A stretch of DNA of 22,114 bases from Silene noctiflora (GCA_009801015.1 VHZZ01002141.1:18194-40307), one strand, 5' to 3'. Positions 1 through 14,678 are shown, numbered from the stretch's first letter. Notes: generated by a model not told the origin, from the sequence alone. Program-made: numbers and translations.

Positions 1-12
1 TTTTTTTCTCAG

Positions 13-6400
<6,388 letters not shown>

Positions 6401-6694
6401 AATTATCGCAAGTGTACGGTATTGTTGTAGCAGTTAGGGGTCGAATCACGGAGAGTTATCTCGCATTACTAGTTCGTTTTAGCTGTTGTATTTATCTAAA
6501 TCGACAAGAGTTTTAAGGTATGAATAATGAGTAAGTGAATGTTTAAGGTTGTAATTCAATGATAAAAAGGCCTAGGATCCGAATCCACCCATGTCCACTA
6601 CCATAGGCCCAACTCCCATTGATAGCCTAGGTAGCCCAAATTTGGCCCAATTTCCATTGATACCCTCACAAGGTTGGGTATGCATTTCAATCCC

Positions 6695-6899
6695 CACCTT
6701 GTCTCTTTGAAGACGTTACTATTCGTCACAAGCTGAAGACGGATAATGTCCCTCTCACAATATCACAAGCGAAACTGTGGGAGGGCAAGTGAGGTGCTTT
6801 ATTTAATTCTCACTTGATTTGCCACTTGTATATTGTAAGAGAGGTACTATCCGTCTTCAGCTTGTGACAGATAGTGACCGTTTTCAATGAAAATTTGTC
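6695..6899. mobile_element. Mutator-type MITE with long hairpin
   Basis: A 205-bp element whose two halves are inverted copies: GTCACAAGCTGAAGACGGAT near 6729 is matched by the reverse complement of the segment ending near 6869, and pairing extends for about 75 bases per arm. It is flanked by a perfect 9-bp direct repeat TTCAATCCC (6686-6694 and 6900-6908). Nine-base duplications with long inverted repeats are the mark of Mutator-like elements. It lies 295 bp beyond the helicase stop codon and could fall in its 3' untranslated region. Confidence 0.87.
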
Positions 6900-7039
6900 T
6901 TCAATCCCAGGTTTTGTTCTTTTTTCCTTGACTTAATAGGCAGAGACTTTTCCGCAATCAGTGGTAAGATATGACTTCTGAGTAAATAATTTGGCAAAAA
7001 AAAACACTGTATTACACAAATGTAGAATATAGATTACAT

Positions 7040-7128
7040 GGTGTATACACAAATTCTCATTTAAGACGAATATTATTCGTCTTAAGCTTAAAACGGGTCA
7101 AAAACATATTGAATCGCGTGGTGTATAG
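7040..7128. repeat. Short MITE remnant with flanking 9-bp repeat
   Basis: Contains CAAATTCTCATTTAAGACG, then an inverted ATTCGTCTTAAG and AAAACGGGTCAAA, like one terminus of a larger gacgg/ccgtc MITE family. GGTGTATAC at 7040-7048 and GGTGTATAG at 7120-7128 (8 of 9) could be a target-site duplication around a 71-bp core. The second terminal repeat is missing, so this is a decayed or solo-end copy. Confidence 0.45.
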
Positions 7129-7393
7129 ACAACATTTTATCAAGTGTGTTATTACAAAATACTACGAATTTATGTATACATAACATATGATTGAAAAGAA
7201 AGAAAAAACTATAGAATCAAATGTAAACTTCTTGTAAAAGACGTAGTCGAGTCTCGAAACTCGATTATATAAAGAAGGCATTTTGCAGCATAAGTTCAAA
7301 TCACGGTGGTCCGACGGTGGTTGTACTTGTATCATCCTTATTTATGACACAACAATCGTGATATTTCATTGCTCGAGAAAATGACAACTGGAA

Positions 7394-7906
7394 CTAGTAT
7401 GGCCTTTCACCAATAGTATTTCCATGAGGATTATACTCACATACAATAAATGTATCTCCACTTAAACATTTAATTTTAGCACAACCAACTTGTCTTGAAC
7501 TTCTCCATACAAGTTGTGTATAATGCCAACAATCTTTACCATTACATGAATTAGCATTGTAATTATAGTAAGCTTCTTCTGAAGCCCACGCGCCAACAGC
7601 GTCGCGTGGGCTCCACTTAATACCAGAACCCCAAAATATATTTTCACCATATGAACCACTAGAATGGATCAATGCACAATCTCTTCTTCTTTGGTTTCCG
7701 TACCATTTTGCATAGTTGGCAAGCTTAGTACTCCATGTTAACGGGCGAAGGCCGTGTCGTGCACGCACTATGTTGTGCGCGTAGAGGAATTGTGTAATTG
7801 TTGTTGAGGTTTTTATTGGTCTAAGAAATGAGGTTGATTGAGTTGGTAATATAATGTAGGAAAGTATGAAGAGAAATGATAAGAGAAAACATGAGGTGAG
7901 CTTCAT
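7394..7906 (-). CDS. PR-1-like secreted CAP-domain protein with C-terminal CAPE peptide
   Basis: Single-exon, 170-residue protein of the plant PR-1/CAP family, secreted to the apoplast and typically linked to defence. Residues 1 to about 24 are a hydrophobic signal peptide (FLLSFLFILSYIILP). The CAP tetrad is present: His44 (AHNIVRARHG), Glu88 (YGENIFWGSG), Glu110 or Glu111, and His128 (HYTQLVWRSS). Six cysteines outside the signal peptide (77, 121, 126, 142, 147, 156) match the three PR-1 disulphides. The protein ends at residues 160-170 with PHGNTIGERPY, the PxGNxxxxxPY pattern of the CAPE signalling peptide, preceded by CEYN where CNYx is usual. Length is normal for the family and no lesion is seen. 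It starts at the first ATG after a T-rich leader with a TATA box upstream. Confidence 0.95.
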   Translation of the reverse strand: MKLTSCFLLSFLFILSYIILPTQSTSFLRPIKTSTTITQFLYAHNIVRARHGLRPLTWSTKLANYAKWYGNQRRRDCALIHSSGSYGENIFWGSGIKWSPRDAVGAWASEEAYYNYNANSCNGKDCWHYTQLVWRSSRQVGCAKIKCLSGDTFIVCEYNPHGNTIGERPY

Positions 7907-7985
7907 TGTCTTAAAAAAAAAAAAAAAAAAATTAAAAAAAAAATGGTTTTTGGTACTTTTGATGTATTAAATGGGAGTGTAAGAT
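7907..7985 (-). promoter_or_regulatory. Poly-T 5' leader of the PR-1-like gene
   Basis: Directly above the start codon the coding strand carries two long T runs (complement of the A runs at about 7913-7930 and 7934-7943). If transcription starts about 30 bases below the TATA box, these lie in the 5' untranslated region as U tracts. Run lengths are likely unstable between individuals. Confidence 0.5.
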
Positions 7986-8012
7986 TTAGATCTAAGTATT
8001 GAGGAAATGGGC

Positions 8013-8020
8013 TTTATATA
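8013..8020 (-). promoter_or_regulatory. TATA box of the PR-1-like gene
   Basis: The minus strand reads TATATAAA, a strong plant TATA box, 107 bases above the start codon. Only 60 bases further upstream a hAT-like element begins at 8081, so little original promoter sequence remains between them. Confidence 0.75.
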
Positions 8021-8080
8021 GAAAGGGAATTGAATATGAGAACAGTTGGTCATTTTTAAGACGGTCATATTGATATCAAT

Positions 8081-8504
8081 TAGACCTGGTAAATCGGTCA
8101 ACGGGTAGGGACAGTTCGGGTTTTTCATTGATTTCGGGTTAATTCGGATCGCATCTGGTCATTTCGGGTTTCAGGTCTATTTTGGGTTTGTTCGTCGGGT
8201 CAGTTTCGGGTATCCGGGTCGGGTTATTTTGGGTCGGGTCATTTTCAGTCAATGAATAAGATAGAAAAAGCTATTTCAAAAATTTTCGGTTCAATTAGAG
8301 TTATGTTTTATCGGGTTATTTTCGGGTTGAGTGGTTTCAGAACCGGGTCATTTTCGGGTCGGGTCAGTTATGGGTCAAGAGCTCGGGTCATGTTCGGGTC
8401 GGGTCGGGTTTGTTCGGGTTTTCGTGTCACATTCTTTGATATAGTTCGGGTCATTTCGGGTATCGGGTCAGCCTTTTCGGATCGGATTGCTTTTGCCAAG
8501 TCTA
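8081..8504. mobile_element. hAT-like non-autonomous element filled with TCGGGT words
   Basis: Ends TAGACCTGGTAAA and, on the other strand, TAGACTTGGCAAA (11 of 13). The 8-bp flanks ATATCAAT (8073-8080) and ATATTAAT (8505-8512) match at 7 of 8, fitting hAT target duplications. The interior is a degenerate tandem of TCGGGT/TTCGGGT units, densest at 8340-8420. The 101-residue open frame at 8252-8557 is a product of this repeat and not a gene. It occupies the proximal upstream region of the PR-1-like gene. Confidence 0.85.
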
Positions 8505-8512
8505 ATATTAAT

Positions 8513-8949
8513 AACTCGATCGTAAGTGTAGAACAGGTTAAATGCGATTTCATATAGGTAGGTGGAATAGGACTTGTTATTTCCGAAATATTCTGCATTT
8601 TGTCTGTTTATTTATTAAATTTATTTTATTAGTTAATATTAGATATGTCCGTCTTAAATATGAATTACTGGAATGTGAAATGGTAATGCAATTGTTTAAG
8701 GTTTTTGTCATTATGACTTTGGTTGGAGGCATTTTTGTCTACGGTTGTCACATGGGTTTGGTATAATAAAGTTGAATAGTGTTTTATTCCCTTTGTAATT
8801 TGGCTTTTATTCATTTTTATTTTTAAAAAAAATCGATGTTTATTAAGCAGTTTTTATATGTCAAATGGACCTCCTTAAAAGGAACTTTTAAAGTTTTAAT
8901 GTGGCCGATTTCCCTTCTTTTGCAATCAGTTTTGCTATAGCACCGTGGC
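8513..8949. other. Intergenic stretch, nothing recognised
   Basis: AT-rich sequence between two hAT-like elements. A 74-codon open frame at 8542-8766 is hydrophobic but has no recognisable motif, promoter or splice signal. I see no supported feature. Confidence 0.5.
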
Positions 8950-9490
8950 TAGGGTAGAGCAAAAAATCCGATTATCCAAACTGATCCGATATCCGATTTG
9001 TATCTGATCTGAATTTTTGGATATCTGATCCGAAAGTTAAGTTTGGATCGGATATCCGATCCGAAATTTTTGGTTTTGGTATGGATATGGATATTAGAAT
9101 GAAAACATTTGGATATCCGATCTGATCCAAAACTATAACTTTCTAGTATAATTTCGTGAATATACAGTTTTATCTGATACAAAGACTTAATTAAAGTTTA
9201 AAATATTAGAGAAACATGTAAATGTTACTTAAATTTTATGTCAAGAACATTGGATTAAGATTACTAAAAAAAATCATCATGTAAGACGATAAATATGATC
9301 GTATTTCAAAATTAATTTAAAGTAAATTCCAAAGTATGGGTATCCGATGGATATCCGCATCCGATCCGATTATTTTGGATATCCGAAACATTTGGTTTGG
9401 ATATGGATATCTAACTTCAACAATTTTTAATATGGATATCCGATCCGAACTAGCACTTTGGATCGGATATTCGATCTGTGCTCTGCCCTA
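8950..9490. mobile_element. hAT-like non-autonomous element filled with GGATATCCGATCCG words
   Basis: Terminal inverted repeats TAGGGTAGAGCA and TAGGGCAGAGCA (11 of 12), flanked by ACCGTGGC (8942-8949) and CCCGTGGC (9491-9498), 7 of 8. Both ends of the interior consist of degenerate copies of palindrome-rich words such as GATATCCGATCCG, while the middle (about 9135-9335) is plain AT-rich sequence. No transposase frame is present. Confidence 0.87.
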
Positions 9491-9504
9491 CCCGTGGCTC
9501 TAAC

Positions 9505-9870
9505 TAGAGGTGGACATGGGACAAGCTGGTGCGAGTCGGGCCCGGCTGGGAGTGGGCCAAGCTGATAAGAAGTGAGCTCGAGCCCACACCATCGGCTGGG
9601 AGTGTGCAAGCTAGGGTTTGATGGCCCTGAATCGGCCCAGATAGACATGAGGGTTGGTACCTTAGTGGGCCAAGCGAGTCATGCGGGTTGGGGTTGGGGT
9701 CTGGGGTTTTTGCAGGCCGGGCTACATCATTCACAACCTGGGACCAGCCCGTTTTGGGGAGCGGGTTGGGTGAGCCAACGGACCGATCAACAGGCTAAAA
9801 GATTCTTAAATCGGTTAACCAGACTGAGGCCAGTGTGAGTCGGGCCAATACGCAATTGTGTTCAGGTCTA
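9505..9870. mobile_element. hAT-like non-autonomous element with GGGCC/CGGG-rich interior
   Basis: Ends TAGAGGTGGAC and, reverse-complemented, TAGACCTGAAC (8 of 11), flanked by GCTCTAAC (9497-9504) and GCTCTAGC (9871-9878), 7 of 8. The interior is GC-rich with degenerate words like gtcgggcccggctggg and gggccaagc. It begins only 14 bases after the previous element, and the two target duplications overlap by two bases. Open frames on both strands here are compositional artefacts. Confidence 0.8.
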
Positions 9871-9975
9871 GCTCTAGCTAACCATCCACCTTTTTAACGG
9901 ATGGATTAAATAATATTTTTAACCGAGACTTCAATATTGTTTTTTAAATCGGAAACTTGTATCAATGTTCGACAT

Positions 9976-10097
9976 TCGACATTCGACAACCGATGGATTA
10001 ATTATACGACCTTCGTTTTTATAATTTGCATACAAATTTGCATTCACAAGCTATTAAAATAGGAAGAATCGACATTCGACAACCGATGGATTAATTA
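9976..10097 (+). repeat. 29-bp direct repeat, two copies
   Basis: The same 29 bases, starting TCGACATTCGACAACC and ending GGATTAATTA, occur at 9976-10004 and 10069-10097, start to start 93 bases apart. The first copy is preceded by an additional half unit (ttcgacattcgac). No gene overlaps it. Confidence 0.85.
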
Positions 10098-10177
10098 ATA
10101 TTTTTTTGCATGAAGATTTAAAAACATTTTGGTGGTAAACAAATGTAGGTTGGACTTAATTATAAGATTAATAATAA

Positions 10178-10991
10178 TCCCCTATATACTAAAAGAATAA
10201 CCCAACTCTAAATTTTTCCGCTCAAGTTTCCCGCTCATATATTCACCTTCTAATAAATGGACCCTACTCTCAATAATTAATCTCACTTTAATCCTCTTTT
10301 TATTTACATACCATATATAAAAAAAATATTTCCTTAAAAATCTATTTTTACTAATAAATAATCATAAATATTAAATTCCAAACTAAATTGCTAATTAACA
10401 TCAACTTGATTCTAATAATCATATATTTTATCATTAAATCCCTTTAGTACTAAGAGAATAAAAATTCTCTTAGTTTTCCTTTCAAAATGTATCCAATTTA
10501 TTAAAGGAAACAAATAAAACTTCATTTTAATAAAATATTATCTTTTTTCATAAAATATAATCTTATTATAATTATAATTATAATCTAATCTTTTAATTAA
10601 ATTTAAAATTATGATTTTTTTCATTATAATAAAATAAAATTAGTATTAAACTATAGACTATATGTTGCTAAATTTTTCACAATGCAATAATGATTAATTT
10701 AGAAAATAACTTAACACATACTTACTATTAGGTTCGTAACAAAAAATCATTAAAAAATTGGAGAAAATTATAAAATAAAATCCGTAATTTTATGGTAAAA
10801 AAAGTACGTTTATAAAAATACACATTTCATAACTTTACTCAATTCTCTTTGATTAGTTTTCCATTTCAATTTTTTTTATATCAAAATAAAATAGGGTAAA
10901 ATATTAAATATTAATAAAGTGGCGATTTGAATAATATCCTCAAAAATAAAATCTCCATATATACCGCGCAGTGGCGCGGAATCTATACTAG
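10178..10991 (+). mobile_element. Non-autonomous Helitron (814 bp)
   Basis: The 5' end is TCCCCTATATACTAAAAG directly after an A; the 3' end is CTAG directly before a T, so insertion lies between A and T as Helitrons require. A hairpin CCGCGC-AGTG-GCGCGG at 10964-10979 sits 8 bases before CTAG, the usual terminator hairpin. There is no target-site duplication, as expected. The interior is very AT-rich with no helicase or Rep frame. The leading words (ccgctcaagtttcccgctcat) are typical of short plant Helitrons. Confidence 0.88.
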
Positions 10992-11550
10992 TATATAATT
11001 AAATGATGATTATTTGTAGATTAAAGAAACAAAGCAAAGCATATTTATACGCGGTTTCTATAATTATTTGATTGATAATGATTAAAGTTCTTTGGATTGT
11101 TGTTGGGAGACACCATTATTTCAAAGACTTCCAACTTCATAACATGCTAAATCGCTAAAATCTTCTAATAAACCGTCTCTCACTATATTAATGAAATGCA
11201 GCTAATAAATACACTAAAAACTAATTAAAAAGATAAAAATAAAAATAAAAATTATACGAAGTAACTACCTATTATCTCTCACTAACATTAAATCATTAAT
11301 AAGAGACCGTCTCGGTTAAGAATTTGTAATTCTTTTACACAATGATTAATTAAACTTAATTTGTTTAATTAATGAATAATTTTACATATTTTCCCACTTA
11401 TAATTTGATCAATTGATCCTACGTGAAATGATTAAAATGGGTAGATTCACATCCCATTTCCTAATTTTAAAAATTTGATTGGAAAGAATGTATGTAGTTG
11501 CCTATTAGTTACACCTACTTTGTAAACATATTTCCTCCCAATATGTGACT
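10992..11550. other. AT-rich intergenic stretch with possible MITE traces
   Basis: It contains aaaccgtctctcact near 11170 and agagaccgtctcggt near 11303, words common at MITE ends, but they do not form a convincing inverted pair and I found no duplication. Otherwise nothing is seen. Confidence 0.4.
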
Positions 11551-11559
11551 TTAGAAATT

Positions 11560-11995
11560 CAAGAAGTCTTGCTTGTGACGGACACAAGCTTGTAACCTCT
11601 CACAAGTAGAGGTGGCATCGGGCCGGGCTGACTGGGGGAACGGGTCGGGCTCTAATGGTCAGACCAGGATCAGGCCAGGGGGAGGGCGGGCTTGGCCGGG
11701 CTTGGATTGTGTCTGGCTCGGGCCACTGGGGAGGGCAGGCTGCGGGCGGGTCATAGGCGGGTCGAGTCTGGGTATTGTGACTCGAGCTAGGCCAGGGAGG
11801 GGGGCACGCTGGGGGCGGGTCTGGCCGGGCCGGGCTGTTTGCTAGGGGGCTAAACCGGGCGGGCCGAGTCAACACCTGTTGATGGCCATCTCTACTCACA
11901 AGTCTCCTCCGGCTTTTCACTTGCTTTTCCACTTGCAGTTTGTGAGAGATCACAAGCTTATGACAGAAAATATCTGTCACAAATGAGAATTTGTG
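11560..11995. mobile_element. Mutator-type MITE interrupted by a hAT-like element
   Basis: A perfect 9-bp direct repeat TTAGAAATT flanks it (11551-11559 and 11996-12004). The ends share CTTGTGACGGA and the reverse complement of TCTGTCACAAA, and inner arms share ACAAGCTTGT and CTCTCACAA in inverted order, so it is a relative of the 6695-6899 family. After removing the insertion at 11607-11894 and one duplication copy, the host MITE is about 140 bp. Confidence 0.82.
11607..11894. mobile_element. hAT-like element with GGGCCGGGC-rich interior, nested in a MITE
   Basis: Flanked by a perfect 8-bp duplication CTCACAAG (11599-11606 and 11895-11902). Ends are TAGAGGTGGCATC and, reverse-complemented, TAGAGATGGCCATC. 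The interior is strongly G-rich on the plus strand with degenerate gggccgggc and ggcgggt words. The perfect duplication makes it the youngest-looking of the hAT-like set. A 126-codon minus-strand frame here is Pro/Arg/Ser-rich and compositional. Confidence 0.9.
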
Positions 11996-12303
11996 TTAGA
12001 AATTGGAAACGAAACTATCGCATAACGTATAATATTCCGACAATAATTTATAATTTTTTTGATTTTTATTCAAAAAAATGGCTTATTTACCGAAACTTGG
12101 AAAAATGAGGACCAAATTTCATGTTTTAAAGACTAATCATTAAAATATTATGAATCAAATTAACATTTTATCTTCCAAAGACCTTATAAATTAGTATTGT
12201 CAATGATTTTCATAAAAAAAAAGTCATTTAATTATTTAAATACATTTTATTTAATGGAATTAAAATGTAATTATCGTATACGAAACAGTGAAAAAACTAG
12301 TTT

Positions 12304-12804
12304 TAGATCCATTTCGGTCCAAGACCAGACCGGACCAATGGCGATTATGGCGGGGGTGCAGGGGATGCACTCGCACCCCCTTTGTTAAAAAATAAGTATA
12401 ATTTTGTATAATTAGGAGACATATTAATTATGTTGGTCTAGTGGTTGTAGGTAGTTTTCCCTTGTTCAAGGTCGTAGGTTTAATACTTGTAGTATACATT
12501 TTTTATTCAATGTTTTTTTACCATTTGTGTTATGTATATTTTTCCCAATCACACACGAAATTATTATCTTAGAACCATATTTCTCATTATATAAAACATA
12601 AATCCACAACATCCGTAATTACGTTAATTTTTCGCACCCCCGTCCACTGATCCTAGAATCGCCTCTGAACCGGACCAAATATTTTCGGGTTCGGTCTAGT
12701 CCAAGACCGAAAGTTTTAGGTCCAGTCTTCGGTCCACTAAATTTTTATTTTCGGTCGTCGGTCCGGTACGGTTTGGTCCGATCTTGGACCAATTCTCAGC
12801 CCTA
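12304..12804. mobile_element. hAT-like island with GGTCCGGAC words, itself interrupted
   Basis: The right end, reverse-complemented, is TAGGGCTGAGAATTGGTCC, a hAT-type terminus. The left end TAGATCCATTTCGGTCC is more diverged, but both continue into TCCAAGA. Flanks are ACTAGTTT (left) and ACTAGTAG (right), 6 of 8. The interior is made of degenerate cggtccaagaccggacc words at 12312-12338 and 12669-12797, separated by the insertion at 12339-12668. Its right end lies 68 bp above the start codon of the next gene. Confidence 0.6.
12339..12668. mobile_element. Nested element with inner tRNA-like segment
   Basis: The ends GGCGATTATGG...GGGGGTGC and, reverse-complemented, AGGCGATTCTAGG...GGGGGTGC are inverted copies of a widespread plant repeat type with GCACCCCC near each terminus. 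ACCGGACCAA flanks both sides (12329-12338 and 12669-12678), although the host island contains similar words, so this duplication is not independent proof. Positions 12433-12486 (TCTAGTGGTTGTAGG ... GTAGGTTTAATACTTG) resemble a decayed tRNA A-box/B-box pair. Confidence 0.65.
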
Positions 12805-12872
12805 CTAGTAGTTTCAAGTCTCAAGTATTACATTTTAGAACTCCAAATCAGAAATCAAACAAAACCCCAACA

Positions 12873-14678
12873 ATGTCTTTCATCAAAACCCTCCTTTCCC
12901 GGCCAAATTCCCTTCTAAAACCCTCAAAAATTCCTTATGAATCTCTCTTAAACAACCCAAATCACAAATCTTTGATCAATTTCTTCTCAACTCAACTACC
13001 CAATTCATATTTATATCCAAAAAACCCTAAAAAATCAACTAAAAACAAGAAACCATTGGATGTTGTTTTTAAGGAAGCTCTTGGTTTTTATGTAAAGGAG
13101 GAAACTTTTGAGAATTTTAGTGGTAAAAATGGTGAATTGAAGAAGAATTTGTTTGATTTAGAAATGGAGATTAAGCAATTAAAAGGAAATGGGAAAGATA
13201 GGGTTTTTTCGAACCCGAAATCGAAAACTTTGAATGAAGTTAAGATTAGTGGAAGAAGATTTGTTGGGTTGGAAAAAGGTTATAAAGAAATTTCTCAAGA
13301 TATGCAATTGTTGTTAAGGCATTTGTATGATTGTGGGTATTTTAAAGATGTTTACATTTCTCCTGGAAATCGATTTGATTTGAATTGTTTTTATAAGGAA
13401 TTTGCTCATGATTATGTTAAAACTGCTTTGAAGAGTTTTGGCAATGACAGGAAGGATATTACCAGGTCTGTTGTTTTGTTTTGTGTTCCCTGCTTGTTTT
13501 TCATTTGATTCTTGTTTCGTAAGACGAGAAAAATGTCGCCATTTTATAATAAAAGGTGACCGCTTTCTAACAGTAAACTGATGGGTATTTTTTTTATCAG
13601 AAAATGTTTGCATTTTATCTGTATTAATTTTCAGACCAGTTCAGCCGTCTGAAATGAGAATTTGCGTTGTGGAACCCTTTCGGCCATTACTAGGATGACC
13701 ATAGATGAGGTGGATTTATGTGGTAGTAAATCGAGTAAAGAGTGAAAATGGTTGCTTATAGATTTGAATAGCCTAGCAGTTTTGGTTGATTGTTGCACTA
13801 GTTGAAGGAGCTGTTGGCGGCTTTAAAAGTGCTGCTTGCATGCTGCCACTGGTTATCTAATGCTGTACTACAGCTGAAGGAGCTGTAGGCGGCTTTAAAA
13901 GTGCTGCTTGCATGCTGCCACTGGTTATCTAATGCTGCGTAGTGCGTAGATACTCCGTATAGTCATATGTCATGTCCTTCAAATTGTACCCAGTATGTTG
14001 AATATTGATGATCTTCTGTTACTTTGAGAACTAGACGATCCCAATTGTTTGCAGATGAATGTTTCCGATGTGTGAAAAAAAAAAACAAGTTTTGAGTTTC
14101 TTAAATGTTACAGCGAAAGAGCCGTTGCTTATCTCTTTTGTCTGCATAACTATCAAAACTTACTAGGGCATTTTCCTGTGGAATTCTTTTTAGCGTAAAT
14201 ATAAGGCATACTATTCTGGTTTCTAAGTTTGAAGATTTCGAAACCTTGCAGGTGGCTCGTAGATAGTGATGATGTAAAATCAATTGCATTGTTTGGCTGC
14301 CCTTCCCTAAATAAGGAAGATATCAAAGCCGCCAAGTACCTACGCTCGTTCTACAAAATTAACGAAGAATCTGTAAGCATGTATTCTACTCAGTACATGG
14401 TAAAATTTGACTATCTAGACATTTTCGACTGTACTGACAGTTCCAATGTGTTCTTTTAACAGGTTTGCAGTGGATGTGTCCTGAATGATACCTGCAGGTA
14501 TCGTAATGCAAAGAAAGGTGATATTAAAACCTTAAGATTGGACTCCTTATTGAGACTTCTTAGAGCATACTCTCTGGAAGAGGTTTCTCCGAAACTCAAG
14601 CTGACAGATGACATGAAGGCTTGTGTTAGTCGCCTCATTAATGAAGTGGTCAAGTTGAGCAAGGTGTTTATAAGGTGA
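12873..14678 (+). CDS. Uncharacterised plant protein, probably organelle-targeted, with CX2CX5C motif
   Basis: Three exons join in frame: 12873-13465, 14252-14372 and 14463-14678 (TGA), giving 309 residues. I do not recognise the family by name. The N-terminus (SFIKTLLSRPNSLLKPSK) is basic, Ser/Leu-rich and lacks acidic residues, like a mitochondrial or plastid transit peptide. Residues 60-120 are Lys/Glu-rich. The C-terminal half (about 145-309) looks like a compact domain: RHLYDCGYFKDVYISPGNRF, then WLVDSDD, then Cys240-SG-Cys243-VLNDT-Cys249, then a helical tail (LLRAYSLEEVSPKL). Cys214 (FGCPSL) could be a fourth ligand. CX2CX5C also occurs in Fe-S cluster nucleases (Cas4, AddB, Exo5), but no nuclease motif is visible, so a metal-binding role is inference. 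Splice signals and phases are good and no lesion is seen. Confidence 0.82.
13801..13937 (+). repeat. Two-copy tandem duplication, period 72 bp, in an intron
   Basis: Copy one (13801-13872) and copy two (13873-13937, partial) share almost identical sequence from TTGAAGGAGCTGTTGGCGG or GCTGAAGGAGCTGTAGGCGG through GGTTATCTAATGCTG, with about three substitutions. It lies in the first intron (13466-14251) of the uncharacterised gene and looks like a recent local duplication. Confidence 0.9.

Noticed and set aside
6695..6899. MicroRNA precursor
   Set aside because: The foldback is explained by MITE inverted repeats with a perfect 9-bp duplication; no separate evidence for a miRNA.
8252..8557. 101-codon open frame, Gly/Ser/Arg-rich
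   Set aside because: It is read from the TCGGGT tandem words of the hAT-like element at 8081-8504 and runs past its end; no domain, splice or promoter support.
8081..9490. Satellite or centromere-type array
   Set aside because: Word repeats are degenerate, confined between transposon ends with target duplications, and differ between adjacent islands.
9427..9838. Overlapping open frames on both strands
   Set aside because: They span the junction of two transposons with GC-rich repeats; Pro/Gly/Ser-rich products on opposite strands are compositional.
11600..11980. 126-codon Pro/Arg-rich minus-strand frame and a Gly/Arg-rich plus-strand frame
   Set aside because: Both lie in the G-rich interior of the nested hAT-like element and cross its ends.
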